DNA of 12,387 bases from Syntrophomonadaceae bacterium. GTDB taxonomy: Bacteria > Bacillota > Ch66 > Ch109. The stretch spans positions 1 through 12,387 of the forward strand of contig JAAZDI010000287.1 of the NCBI GenBank assembly GCA_012512295.1, written 5' to 3'. This document shows, piece by piece, positions 4,833 to 11,635 of the stretch. Every line of letters begins with the position of its first letter. Within the stretch, counting starts at the first letter, position 1. The position numbers and the translations under genes were made by a program. The notes beneath the pieces were generated by a model. That model was not told the DNA's origin and searched no databases. It was given only the letters and a program-made list of their open reading frames with translations.

Positions 4833-6092
4833 ATGTACAAATTCGGAGACGACAAGGGTCAACTCAAGTGTTCCTTCTGTGGGAAACTCCAGGATCAGGT
4901 TAAGAAGCTGGTAGCAGGACCCGGGGTATACATTTGTGATGAGTGTATTGAACTCTGTAATGAAATTATTGAGGAAGAACTGAATGAAGAAGTCGGGTTC
5001 GAACTGGGCGATATTCCCAAACCTAAGGAGATCAAGGAAATACTTGACCAGTATGTAATCGGTCAGGAAAAGGCCAAGAAAGCTCTGGCAGTTGCTGTTT
5101 ACAACCACTATAAGCGGATCAATATCGGGATGAAGATTGATGATGTGGAACTCCAAAAGAGTAATATCGTCATGTTAGGCCCTACCGGTAGTGGTAAAAC
5201 CCTTTTGGCACAGACCCTGGCTAAAATTTTGAATGTACCCTTTGCCATCGCCGATGCCACCTCTCTAACCGAAGCCGGTTATGTAGGGGAAGACGTAGAA
5301 AACATCCTGTTAAAGCTAATTCAAGCAGCAGATTATGATGTGGAAAAAGCCGAAAAAGGAATCGTTTATATTGACGAAATTGACAAAATAGCCCGCAAAA
5401 CGGAGAATCCATCAATTACCCGGGACGTTTCCGGTGAAGGGGTCCAACAGGCTCTCCTGAAAATCCTGGAAGGAACGGTGGCCAGCGTGCCGCCGCAGGG
5501 AGGCCGTAAGCACCCTCATCAGGAGTTTATTCAACTGGATACGACCAACATCCTGTTTATTTGCGGGGGAGCGTTTGATGGCATAGAAAAGATTATTCAA
5601 AACCGAACTGGACGTAAGTCAATGGGTTTTGGCGCTGAGATTCAGACTAAGAGTGATAAAAAGATCGGCGAGATTCTGGAGAGTATTATGCCGGTTGATC
5701 TGTTAAAGTATGGCTTAATTCCAGAATTGGTAGGCCGTTTACCCATTATTGTGACATTAGATGCTTTGGACGAAGAGGCTCTGATTCGAATCTTAACTGA
5801 ACCTAGAAACGCGTTGGTTAAACAGTATCAGAAATTCTTTGAACTGGACGGAGTAACCTTGGAGTTTAAAGAGGAAGCTCTAGCCGGCATTGCCAAAGAG
5901 GCGATTAAACGAAATACGGGGGCTCGGGGATTAAGGGCTATTTTTGAAGAAATCATGTTGGATGTAATGTACGATATTCCTTCGCGGGGTGATATTACTA
6001 AGTGTGTCATCACTAAAGAGGTAGTGGCGCGTAAAGAGGAGCCCCTCTTGGTAACGGTGGAGAGGAAAAAGAAAAAAGAAGAGACCGCCTAA
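4833..6092 (+). CDS. clpX: ATP-dependent Clp protease ATP-binding subunit ClpX
   Basis: Hexameric AAA+ unfoldase that recognises tagged or adaptor-delivered proteins and threads them into ClpP. The 419 residues give the complete architecture: a zinc-binding domain with Cys13, Cys16, Cys35 and Cys38; Walker A GPTGSGKT at 116-123; the pore-1 loop GYVG at 149-152; Walker B with Asp181-Glu182; the RKH loop at 225-227; and the sensor-2 region GARGLRAIFEE near the C-terminus. The ClpP-docking loop reads MGF (264-266) where I expect IGF, LGF or VGF. ATG 4833 is preceded by GAGAGGTGAT. It lies 16 bp after clpP and is followed by an inverted repeat and a strong terminator, so the clpPX unit ends here. 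Confidence 0.98.
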   Translation: MYKFGDDKGQLKCSFCGKLQDQVKKLVAGPGVYICDECIELCNEIIEEELNEEVGFELGDIPKPKEIKEILDQYVIGQEKAKKALAVAVYNHYKRINIGMKIDDVELQKSNIVMLGPTGSGKTLLAQTLAKILNVPFAIADATSLTEAGYVGEDVENILLKLIQAADYDVEKAEKGIVYIDEIDKIARKTENPSITRDVSGEGVQQALLKILEGTVASVPPQGGRKHPHQEFIQLDTTNILFICGGAFDGIEKIIQNRTGRKSMGFGAEIQTKSDKKIGEILESIMPVDLLKYGLIPELVGRLPIIVTLDALDEEALIRILTEPRNALVKQYQKFFELDGVTLEFKEEALAGIAKEAIKRNTGARGLRAIFEEIMLDVMYDIPSRGDITKCVITKEVVARKEEPLLVTVERKKKKEETA

Positions 6093-6127
6093 TGGCAGTA
6101 ATCTAATAGTGACTGATTAAGAAGACT

Positions 6128-6166
6128 GTAACTTGAATTGATAATAGGTTGATTCCAACAAGTTAC
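6128..6166 (+). repeat. Inverted repeat in the clpX 3' untranslated region
   Basis: GTAACTTG (6128-6135) and CAAGTTAC (6159-6166) are perfect 8-bp reverse complements, 23 nt apart, ending 2 bp before the terminator stem. In the mRNA this would be a second hairpin stacked on the terminator; no T run follows it. Confidence 0.6.
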
Positions 6167-6168
6167 TC

Positions 6169-6206
6169 AGGCGATGTTAGACCGAAATAAGGTCCATCGC
6201 CTTTTT
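6169..6206 (+). terminator. Rho-independent terminator of clpPX
   Basis: AGGCGATG (6169-6176) pairs with CATCGCCT (6195-6202), and the inner GACC (6180-6183) pairs with GGTC (6191-6194) across a 3-nt bulge. A run of five T follows (6202-6206). Confidence 0.93.
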
Positions 6207-6236
6207 AATTTGCGTTAGCCCTAACAATATGCTGCC

Positions 6237-6266
6237 GGTTATTCATCCCTCTTACAGGTAATAATA
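6237..6266 (+). promoter_or_regulatory. Sigma-F (forespore) promoter of lonB
   Basis: GGTTA (6237-6241), a 15-bp spacer, then GGTAATAATA (6257-6266). The sigma-F consensus is GYWTA-N15-GGNRANANTW: the -10 half matches at every specified base and the -35 half at 4 of 5. The start would be near 6273, giving a short leader that contains the ribosome-binding site. B. subtilis lonB is known to be under sigma-F control, which makes the match meaningful. Confidence 0.7.
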
Positions 6267-6290
6267 GGCTGTGAGAGGGGTGAGACTTTA

Positions 6291-8003
6291 ATGGGAGATT
6301 TAATAGGTGGCTTTGGAGCAATTTTAATTGTTATTCAAGTATTTTTCGGTATAGTCATTGGTGTTTATTTTTGGAATCTGTTACGGGTGCAGCAGGGCAA
6401 TCGTCAAACAGTTTGTCGGGAGTCGCAGAAGGAGATGGATAAGTTAAAGCGCTTGCGGCAGATTTCCTTGACTGAACCGCTGTCCGAGCGGACTCGGCCT
6501 ACCCGTTTCGAAGAAATTATCGGTCAGGAAGAGGGTTTAAAAGCCTTGAGGGCGGCCATCTGTGGGCCAAACCCGCAGCACGTGATTATTTATGGCCCTC
6601 CCGGTGTTGGGAAAACAGCCGCTGCCCGTCTTGTTCTGGAGGAGGCGAAGAATAACCCATTTTCACCTTTTCAGGAAGATGCCTGTTTTGTTGAACTTGA
6701 CGCCACTACCGCTCGTTTTGATGAGCGAGGAATTGCTGATCCGTTGATTGGCTCTGTTCACGATCCGATCTATCAGGGAGCCGGCCCAATGGGAATGGCC
6801 GGGATTCCCCAGCCAAAACCAGGAGCCGTGACCAAGGCGCATGGGGGAATGTTGTTTATCGACGAAATTGGTGAGTTACATCCAATTCAGTTAAATAAAT
6901 TATTAAAGGTTTTAGAAGATCGCAAAGTGTTTCTTGAAAGCGCTTATTACAGTGCGGAGGATACCAACATCCCGGCCCATATTCATGATATTTTTCAAAA
7001 CGGACTGCCGGCTGACTTCCGATTGGTCGGGGCAACAACCCGGATGCCTCATGATCTGCCGCCGGCTATTCGTTCTCGGTGTCTGGAAGTATATTTTCGA
7101 GCCCTGCTTCCTTCAGAAATTGGCATAATCGCCGCTAATGCGGCCCGCAAGATTGACTTTAATCTGGGCGATGACGCGATTGAGGTAGTCAAAAAATATG
7201 CGACCAATGGTCGGGAGGCGGTTAATATTATTCAAATAGCCGCGGGTCTAGCCATGACCCGGGGTAGCCAAAACATACGGGTTGAAGAAGTGGAGTGGGT
7301 TGTCAACAGCGGCCAATACACTCCTCGGTCGGATAAGAAAATCCCACCTCATCCACAGGTGGGCCTAGTGAATGGGTTAGCGGTTTTTGGGCCAAACTTG
7401 GGCACCTTGATCGAGGTAGAAGCCTCAGCCATACCGGCCACCCGCTCGCGCGGCAAGATCACGGTTACCGGGGTGGTTGAAGAAGAGGAAATACCTGGGT
7501 TTGGTCATACCATGCGGCGAAAAAGTCTGGCTCGCGGTTCGGTGGAAAACGTGCTGACTGCCTTGCGTCGCTATACTCGGGTCGATCCGCGAGATTATGA
7601 TATTCACATTAATTTTCCCGGGGGAACGCCAGTAGACGGACCGTCAGCCGGCGTAACGATTGCGACCGCTGCCTACTCAGCCATGTTAAATGTCCCGGTG
7701 GACAACCGGCTAGCAATGACTGGGGAAGTATCGGTTCGCGGCGAGATCAAACCGGTTGGCGGAGTAGTCGCAAAAGTAGAAGCAGCCCGTCAGGCGGGAG
7801 TGAAACGCGTTTTAATCCCTAAAGAAAACTGGCAGGAACTGTTTCGTGACCTGGAGGGAATAGAGGTTATCCCAGTCACCAGCCTGGAAGAAGTATTACA
7901 GTTAGCGATAAACTCAGCTTCGGTTCCTTCCCTGGAGGTACGCAAGGCCGGTCTGGAAATTGTCCCACCCCCCACCTCGAACTTTGGCGGAGTCGTCGGT
8001 TAA
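6291..8003 (+). CDS. lonB: Membrane-anchored Lon-type protease LonB
   Basis: ATP-dependent protease of the Lon family, forespore-associated in Bacillus. The 570 residues show an N-terminal membrane helix (about 8-30, GAILIVIQVFFGIVIGVYFW), then an AAA+ domain with Walker A GPPGVGKT at 102-109 and Walker B MLFIDE with Asp191-Glu192, and a C-terminal Lon peptidase domain with the Ser-Lys dyad: Ser452 in DGPSAG and Lys495 in GGVVAKV. It lacks the large LonA-type substrate-binding N-domain, as expected for LonB, and is slightly longer than the B. subtilis protein. ATG 6291 follows GAGAGGGGTGAG. A terminator lies on each side, so it is a one-gene unit, apparently driven by sigma-F. Confidence 0.95.
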   Translation: MGDLIGGFGAILIVIQVFFGIVIGVYFWNLLRVQQGNRQTVCRESQKEMDKLKRLRQISLTEPLSERTRPTRFEEIIGQEEGLKALRAAICGPNPQHVIIYGPPGVGKTAAARLVLEEAKNNPFSPFQEDACFVELDATTARFDERGIADPLIGSVHDPIYQGAGPMGMAGIPQPKPGAVTKAHGGMLFIDEIGELHPIQLNKLLKVLEDRKVFLESAYYSAEDTNIPAHIHDIFQNGLPADFRLVGATTRMPHDLPPAIRSRCLEVYFRALLPSEIGIIAANAARKIDFNLGDDAIEVVKKYATNGREAVNIIQIAAGLAMTRGSQNIRVEEVEWVVNSGQYTPRSDKKIPPHPQVGLVNGLAVFGPNLGTLIEVEASAIPATRSRGKITVTGVVEEEEIPGFGHTMRRKSLARGSVENVLTALRRYTRVDPRDYDIHINFPGGTPVDGPSAGVTIATAAYSAMLNVPVDNRLAMTGEVSVRGEIKPVGGVVAKVEAARQAGVKRVLIPKENWQELFRDLEGIEVIPVTSLEEVLQLAINSASVPSLEVRKAGLEIVPPPTSNFGGVVG

Positions 8004-8042
8004 TGATGGTTGATGATCAAGTTAAATCTACCCCATAATACC

Positions 8043-8083
8043 AGGAACGCCAGGAATTAACCCTGGCGTTCCTTATTGCTTTT
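8043..8083 (+). terminator. Rho-independent terminator of lonB
   Basis: Perfect 12-bp stem AGGAACGCCAGG (8043-8054)/CCTGGCGTTCCT (8062-8073), a 7-nt loop, then TATTGCTTTT. Confidence 0.92.
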
Positions 8084-8135
8084 ACGGTATATTATAATAG
8101 TCCGTTGGGCTGGAGAGGGCTATATCTTGCGGCTG

Positions 8136-8164
8136 TTGCCGGAAATGAGGTTTCAGGGTAAAAT
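8136..8164 (+). promoter_or_regulatory. Candidate sigma-A promoter of lonA
   Basis: TTGCCG (8136-8141), 17-bp spacer, TAAAAT (8159-8164). Transcription would start near 8171, ~60 nt before the lonA ATG. A perfect TATAAT also occurs upstream at 8093-8098, without a -35. No CIRCE or CtsR-like site is visible. Confidence 0.5.
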
Positions 8165-8232
8165 ATTGTTAATAAAAATAGAAACAGAATCAGATTTGTT
8201 ATGGTTGACTATTATCAGGGGAGGTGTCCGGA

Positions 8233-10755
8233 ATGATTGACCAGACAGATCAAGTCAGGATTCGTGAACTGCCTCTTCTGCCTCTGCGAGGTATACTTGT
8301 ATTTCCATATATGGTGATACATCTGGATGTGGGTAGGGAGAAGTCGGTCAAAGCGATTGAGGAAGCCATGATTCATAACCGTGAGATATTCTTAGTAACG
8401 CAGAAAGAGGCTCAGACTGACGAACCCGATGAGGACGATATTTATCAGGTAGGGACCGTCGCTGAAGTTAAGCAATTGCTCAAGCTGCCAGGCGGAACAA
8501 TTCGCGTTTTGGTTGAAGGGTTGGCTCGGGGCCGAGTCACTCAGTATCTCCAGCGTGAGCCATATATGAAAGTAGAACTGGAACAATTCAGTGAACAACG
8601 GGTCAAAAATCCCGAAGTAGAAGCCCTGATGCGCAGTCTGGTTTACCAGTTTGAACAGTACGTTAAAATCAGCAAAAAAATTCCGCCGGAAACGGTGGTC
8701 TCGGTGGTTTCGGTGGAGGATCCCGGTCGCCTGGCCGATATCATCGCTTCTCATTTATCCTTGCGGGTGGGGGATAAACAAACAATTTTAGAAGCGATTG
8801 AGGTTAAAGAACGCCTGGAAGCTCTTTGTGATATTTTAGCTAAAGAAATGGAAATCCTGGAACTGGAACGGAAAATAAATATCCGAGTTCGGAAACAGAT
8901 GGAAAAAACGCAAAAAGAGTACTATTTGCGGGAGCAAATGAAGGCGATTCAGAAAGAGCTGGGCGATAAAGACGAACGCATGGCCGAAGTGGAAGATCTT
9001 CGAGATCGGATCAGTAAGGCTAATTTTCCTAAAGAAGTAGAAGAAAAGGCCCTTAAAGAGGTAGAGCGACTAGAGAAGATGCCGCCAATGGTGGCCGAGG
9101 CCGTGGTTGTCCGTAATTACCTGGACTGGCTGTTGTCCTTGCCGTGGAGTACGGAAACAAAGGATCGGCTTGATTTGGACCTAGCGGAAAAAATCCTGGA
9201 CGAAGACCATTATGGACTGCAAAAGCCCAAAGAACGGATTCTAGAGTATCTGGCGATTAGAAAGTTGGCTAACAAAATGAAAGGGCCGATCCTGTGTTTG
9301 GTTGGCCCCCCGGGGGTGGGGAAAACCTCCTTGGGCAAATCGGTCGCCAGGGCCTTGGAACGCAAATTTGTCCGGATGTCCCTTGGCGGGGTTCGTGACG
9401 AAGCAGAAATCCGGGGTCATCGCCGGACCTATGTTGGAGCCATGCCGGGTCGAATTATTCAGGGAATGAAGCAGGCTGGCTCAAAAAATCCGGTCTTTCT
9501 CTTAGATGAGATTGATAAGATGAGTATGGACTTTAGGGGTGATCCCTCTTCGGCCTTGCTTGAAGTGCTTGACCCGGAACAGAATCACGCCTTCAGCGAT
9601 CATTACCTGGAAGTGCCTTTTGACTTATCTAGTGTCATGTTTATTACGACGGCTAATGGACAGCACAACATCCCCCGGGCTTTGTTGGATCGGATGGAGG
9701 TTATTCAGATTTCTGGCTACACCGAGGAGGAGAAGCTCCAGATCGCGATTAATTATCTCCTCCCCAAACAGATCAAAGAACATGGCCTGGAGCCGTCACA
9801 GCTGCAGATTTCAGAAAATGCAATTCGGAAACTAATTAGAGAATACACCCGAGAAGCAGGCGTCCGCAATCTGGAGCGGGAGATTGCTTCTATCTGCCGC
9901 AAGTCAGCCCGGGAAATAGTTAAGGATCCGGATAAAAAAATTAAGGTCAATACCCAATCCTTAGAGGTATATCTTGGAATTCCCCGCTACCGCTATGGGG
10001 TGACGGAGGCAGCTGATCAAGTCGGTGTCGTTACTGGTTTAGCCTGGACTGAAGTAGGCGGCGATATCCTTTCTATTGAAGTAGCCTTGCTTAAAGGAAA
10101 GGGTAATCTCACTTTAACCGGCAAGCTGGGAGAAGTAATGCGCGAATCGGCTCAAGCCGGTTTCAGTTACGTTCGGTCACGGGCGAAAGAATTGGGAATT
10201 GAAGAGGATTTTCATGAAAAATACGATATCCACATTCACGTCCCGGAAGGGGCAATTCCGAAGGACGGCCCTTCGGCCGGAATTGCCATGGCCACGGCCC
10301 TGGCCTCTGCCCTAAGCAACCGGCCGGTCCGGAAAGATGTGGCGATGACTGGTGAGATTACCCTGCGGGGTCGGGTATTACCGATTGGCGGGGTAAAAGA
10401 GAAAGTGCTGGCCGCCCATCGGGCAGGCACCACAACGGTCATTCTCCCGATTGAAAACAAAAAAGACTTGGAAGAAATTCCGGCCAATGTGCGGCGCAAG
10501 TTGGAGTTTGTGTTGGTAGAGCATATGGATCAGGTGTTGCAGCATGCTCTGGTAAATGTCGTCTTAGGTGAAGAAAGCACCGCTCAGATCCTAGCCCGAG
10601 AAGAAGAAGTTGTTGAGCTGGTGGACGACCTTTACGTTGAAGATCAAGAAGGGATTAACGAACCATCAGATTCGCCTTTGAATCAGCCGCATAGTCCCTT
10701 GGCGGAACCGCCGATAGGTGACGTAGTTGATGTACCGTCTAACTCAATCGTGTAG
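8233..10755 (+). CDS. lon: ATP-dependent endopeptidase La (LonA)
   Basis: Cytosolic hexameric AAA+ protease that degrades misfolded and regulatory proteins. The 840 residues include the Lon substrate-binding N-domain (~12-200, starting RELPLLPLRGILVFPYMVI), a coiled linker (~200-310), Walker A GPPGVGKT at 358-365, Walker B FLLDEIDKM with Asp425-Glu426, and a peptidase domain with Ser681 (DGPSAG) and Lys724 (GGVKEKV), spaced 43 apart as in the Escherichia coli enzyme. Start: ATG 8233 follows GGGGAGG (8218-8224) by 8 nt; a GTG at 8224 overlaps that motif and is not used. The last ~55 residues, after about 785, form an acidic, Pro/Ser-rich tail beyond the usual family end. It has its own promoter and terminator. 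Confidence 0.98.
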   Translation: MIDQTDQVRIRELPLLPLRGILVFPYMVIHLDVGREKSVKAIEEAMIHNREIFLVTQKEAQTDEPDEDDIYQVGTVAEVKQLLKLPGGTIRVLVEGLARGRVTQYLQREPYMKVELEQFSEQRVKNPEVEALMRSLVYQFEQYVKISKKIPPETVVSVVSVEDPGRLADIIASHLSLRVGDKQTILEAIEVKERLEALCDILAKEMEILELERKINIRVRKQMEKTQKEYYLREQMKAIQKELGDKDERMAEVEDLRDRISKANFPKEVEEKALKEVERLEKMPPMVAEAVVVRNYLDWLLSLPWSTETKDRLDLDLAEKILDEDHYGLQKPKERILEYLAIRKLANKMKGPILCLVGPPGVGKTSLGKSVARALERKFVRMSLGGVRDEAEIRGHRRTYVGAMPGRIIQGMKQAGSKNPVFLLDEIDKMSMDFRGDPSSALLEVLDPEQNHAFSDHYLEVPFDLSSVMFITTANGQHNIPRALLDRMEVIQISGYTEEEKLQIAINYLLPKQIKEHGLEPSQLQISENAIRKLIREYTREAGVRNLEREIASICRKSAREIVKDPDKKIKVNTQSLEVYLGIPRYRYGVTEAADQVGVVTGLAWTEVGGDILSIEVALLKGKGNLTLTGKLGEVMRESAQAGFSYVRSRAKELGIEEDFHEKYDIHIHVPEGAIPKDGPSAGIAMATALASALSNRPVRKDVAMTGEITLRGRVLPIGGVKEKVLAAHRAGTTTVILPIENKKDLEEIPANVRRKLEFVLVEHMDQVLQHALVNVVLGEESTAQILAREEEVVELVDDLYVEDQEGINEPSDSPLNQPHSPLAEPPIGDVVDVPSNSIV

Positions 10756-10812
10756 GTTTACCAGCTAATCTAGCTTTACCTGCTGACCGAGTTATAACGC
10801 AAGTGCCGGTAT

Positions 10813-10842
10813 AGGTTGCTCCCTCTGGGGGCAACCTTTGTT
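10813..10842 (+). terminator. Rho-independent terminator of lonA
   Basis: AGGTTGCTCCC (10813-10823) pairs with GGGGGCAACCT (10827-10837), one G-T wobble, over a 3-nt loop, followed by TTTGTTAT. It separates lonA from engB. Confidence 0.82.
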
Positions 10843-10866
10843 ATCTGGGAATCCTATTGATTCGGC

Positions 10867-10929
10867 TCAATGTAAATGAGGGTAAGTCAATGTAAATGGG
10901 GGTATGGACACTATTAAGGACACTATTAG
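10867..10929. repeat. Two tandem direct repeats before engB
   Basis: An 18-bp word TCAATGTAAATGAGGGTA (10867-10884) recurs as TCAATGTAAATGGGGGTA (10887-10904), period 20. It is followed at once by GGACACTATTAA (10906-10917) and GGACACTATTAG (10918-10929), period 12. They fill the space just upstream of the engB ribosome-binding site. Multiple end-repeats of this type are a feature of IS21-like element termini, so this could be a relic, but there is no transposase here. Confidence 0.85.
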
Positions 10930-10953
10930 CGAAGGTGGTGAGCGATCAAAGAA

Positions 10954-11538
10954 ATGAAGATTACCTCTGCAGAATTCGTCTTAAGCGTGGCCTCCCCTGC
11001 CCAATACCCGCGGGATAATCTACCGGAACTAGCCCTGGTGGGCCGCTCGAATGTGGGCAAATCTTCCTTGATTAATAAACTAGTCGGTCGTCGGGCCCTA
11101 GCCCGAACCAGCAGTACCCCGGGTAAGACTCGGCACCTTAATTTCTACCGGATCAATAACTGCTGGTATTGGGTCGATTTGCCGGGATATGGCTTTGCCC
11201 GTGTCTCGAAGAGTATGCGCAGCGAATGGCAGAAATTGATTGAGCGTTACCTGAAGAACCGCCAAACCTTGCGGGGGGTTATTCAACTGATGGATATCCG
11301 ACATCCGCCCACCGCGGATGACATTCAGATGTATCAATGGCTCCGTTATTACGATTTGCCAACTATTTTGGTTGTTACCAAAGCAGATAAGATTTCGCGA
11401 GGCCGTTGGCCGCAGCATTTGAAAGTGATTCGCCAAGCTTTGGGGTTACCCTCAGAGCAGCCGCTGATAGTTTTTTCGGCTGAAACCGGCGTCGGGGTTG
11501 AGGAATTGGGAGCACAGATTGAACAGCTATTGGGCTAA
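10954..11538 (+). CDS. engB: Ribosome biogenesis GTPase EngB (YihA/YsxC)
   Basis: Small essential GTPase needed for assembly of the large ribosomal subunit. All G motifs are present in 194 residues: G1 GRSNVGKS (30-37), G2 within TSSTPGKT (52-59), G3 DLPG (75-78), G4 TKAD (142-145), G5 SAET (175-178). The length is standard. ATG 10954 follows GAAGGTGGTGAG at a spacer of about 12 nt, a little long; no in-frame alternative lies nearer. engB follows lonA in many Firmicutes; here a terminator and 63 bp of tandem repeats lie between them, so it probably has its own promoter, which I could not place with confidence. No clear terminator follows. Confidence 0.97.
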   Translation: MKITSAEFVLSVASPAQYPRDNLPELALVGRSNVGKSSLINKLVGRRALARTSSTPGKTRHLNFYRINNCWYWVDLPGYGFARVSKSMRSEWQKLIERYLKNRQTLRGVIQLMDIRHPPTADDIQMYQWLRYYDLPTILVVTKADKISRGRWPQHLKVIRQALGLPSEQPLIVFSAETGVGVEELGAQIEQLLG

Positions 11539-11564
11539 AATTTTCATTCCTCCTTGGAAAAACA

Positions 11565-11610
11565 TTCTATTAATCTTACTTGTGGCATAATATGGTAACA
11601 GATTAATAGA
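11565..11610 (+). promoter_or_regulatory. Promoter centred in an 11-bp inverted repeat
   Basis: TCTATTAATCT (11566-11576) and AGATTAATAGA (11600-11610) are perfect reverse complements 23 bp apart. Exactly at their centre is TGG-CATAAT (11583-11591), an extended -10. The same bases also read as a sigma-E-like pair, TTCTATT (11565-11571), 14-bp spacer, CATAATAT (11586-11593), matching the consensus in part. The downstream gene starts at 11636. Confidence 0.5.
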
Positions 11611-11635
11611 TTCCATGAGGGGAGGATTTTTTCCA

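Noticed and set aside
8224..8232. GTG at 8224 as the start of lonA
   Set aside because: It overlaps the GGGGAGG ribosome-binding site; ATG 8233 has that motif at an ideal 8-nt spacer.
11539..11565. Terminator after engB formed by TTTTC and GAAAA
   Set aside because: Only a 5-bp, mostly A-T stem with a long loop and no T run; too weak to call.
11566..11610. Invertible promoter (phase-variable switch) at the 11-bp inverted repeat, and likewise at 1652-1712
   Set aside because: The segments between the arms are only 23-26 bp, too short for known site-specific inversion, and no recombinase gene is nearby; an operator or hairpin is simpler.
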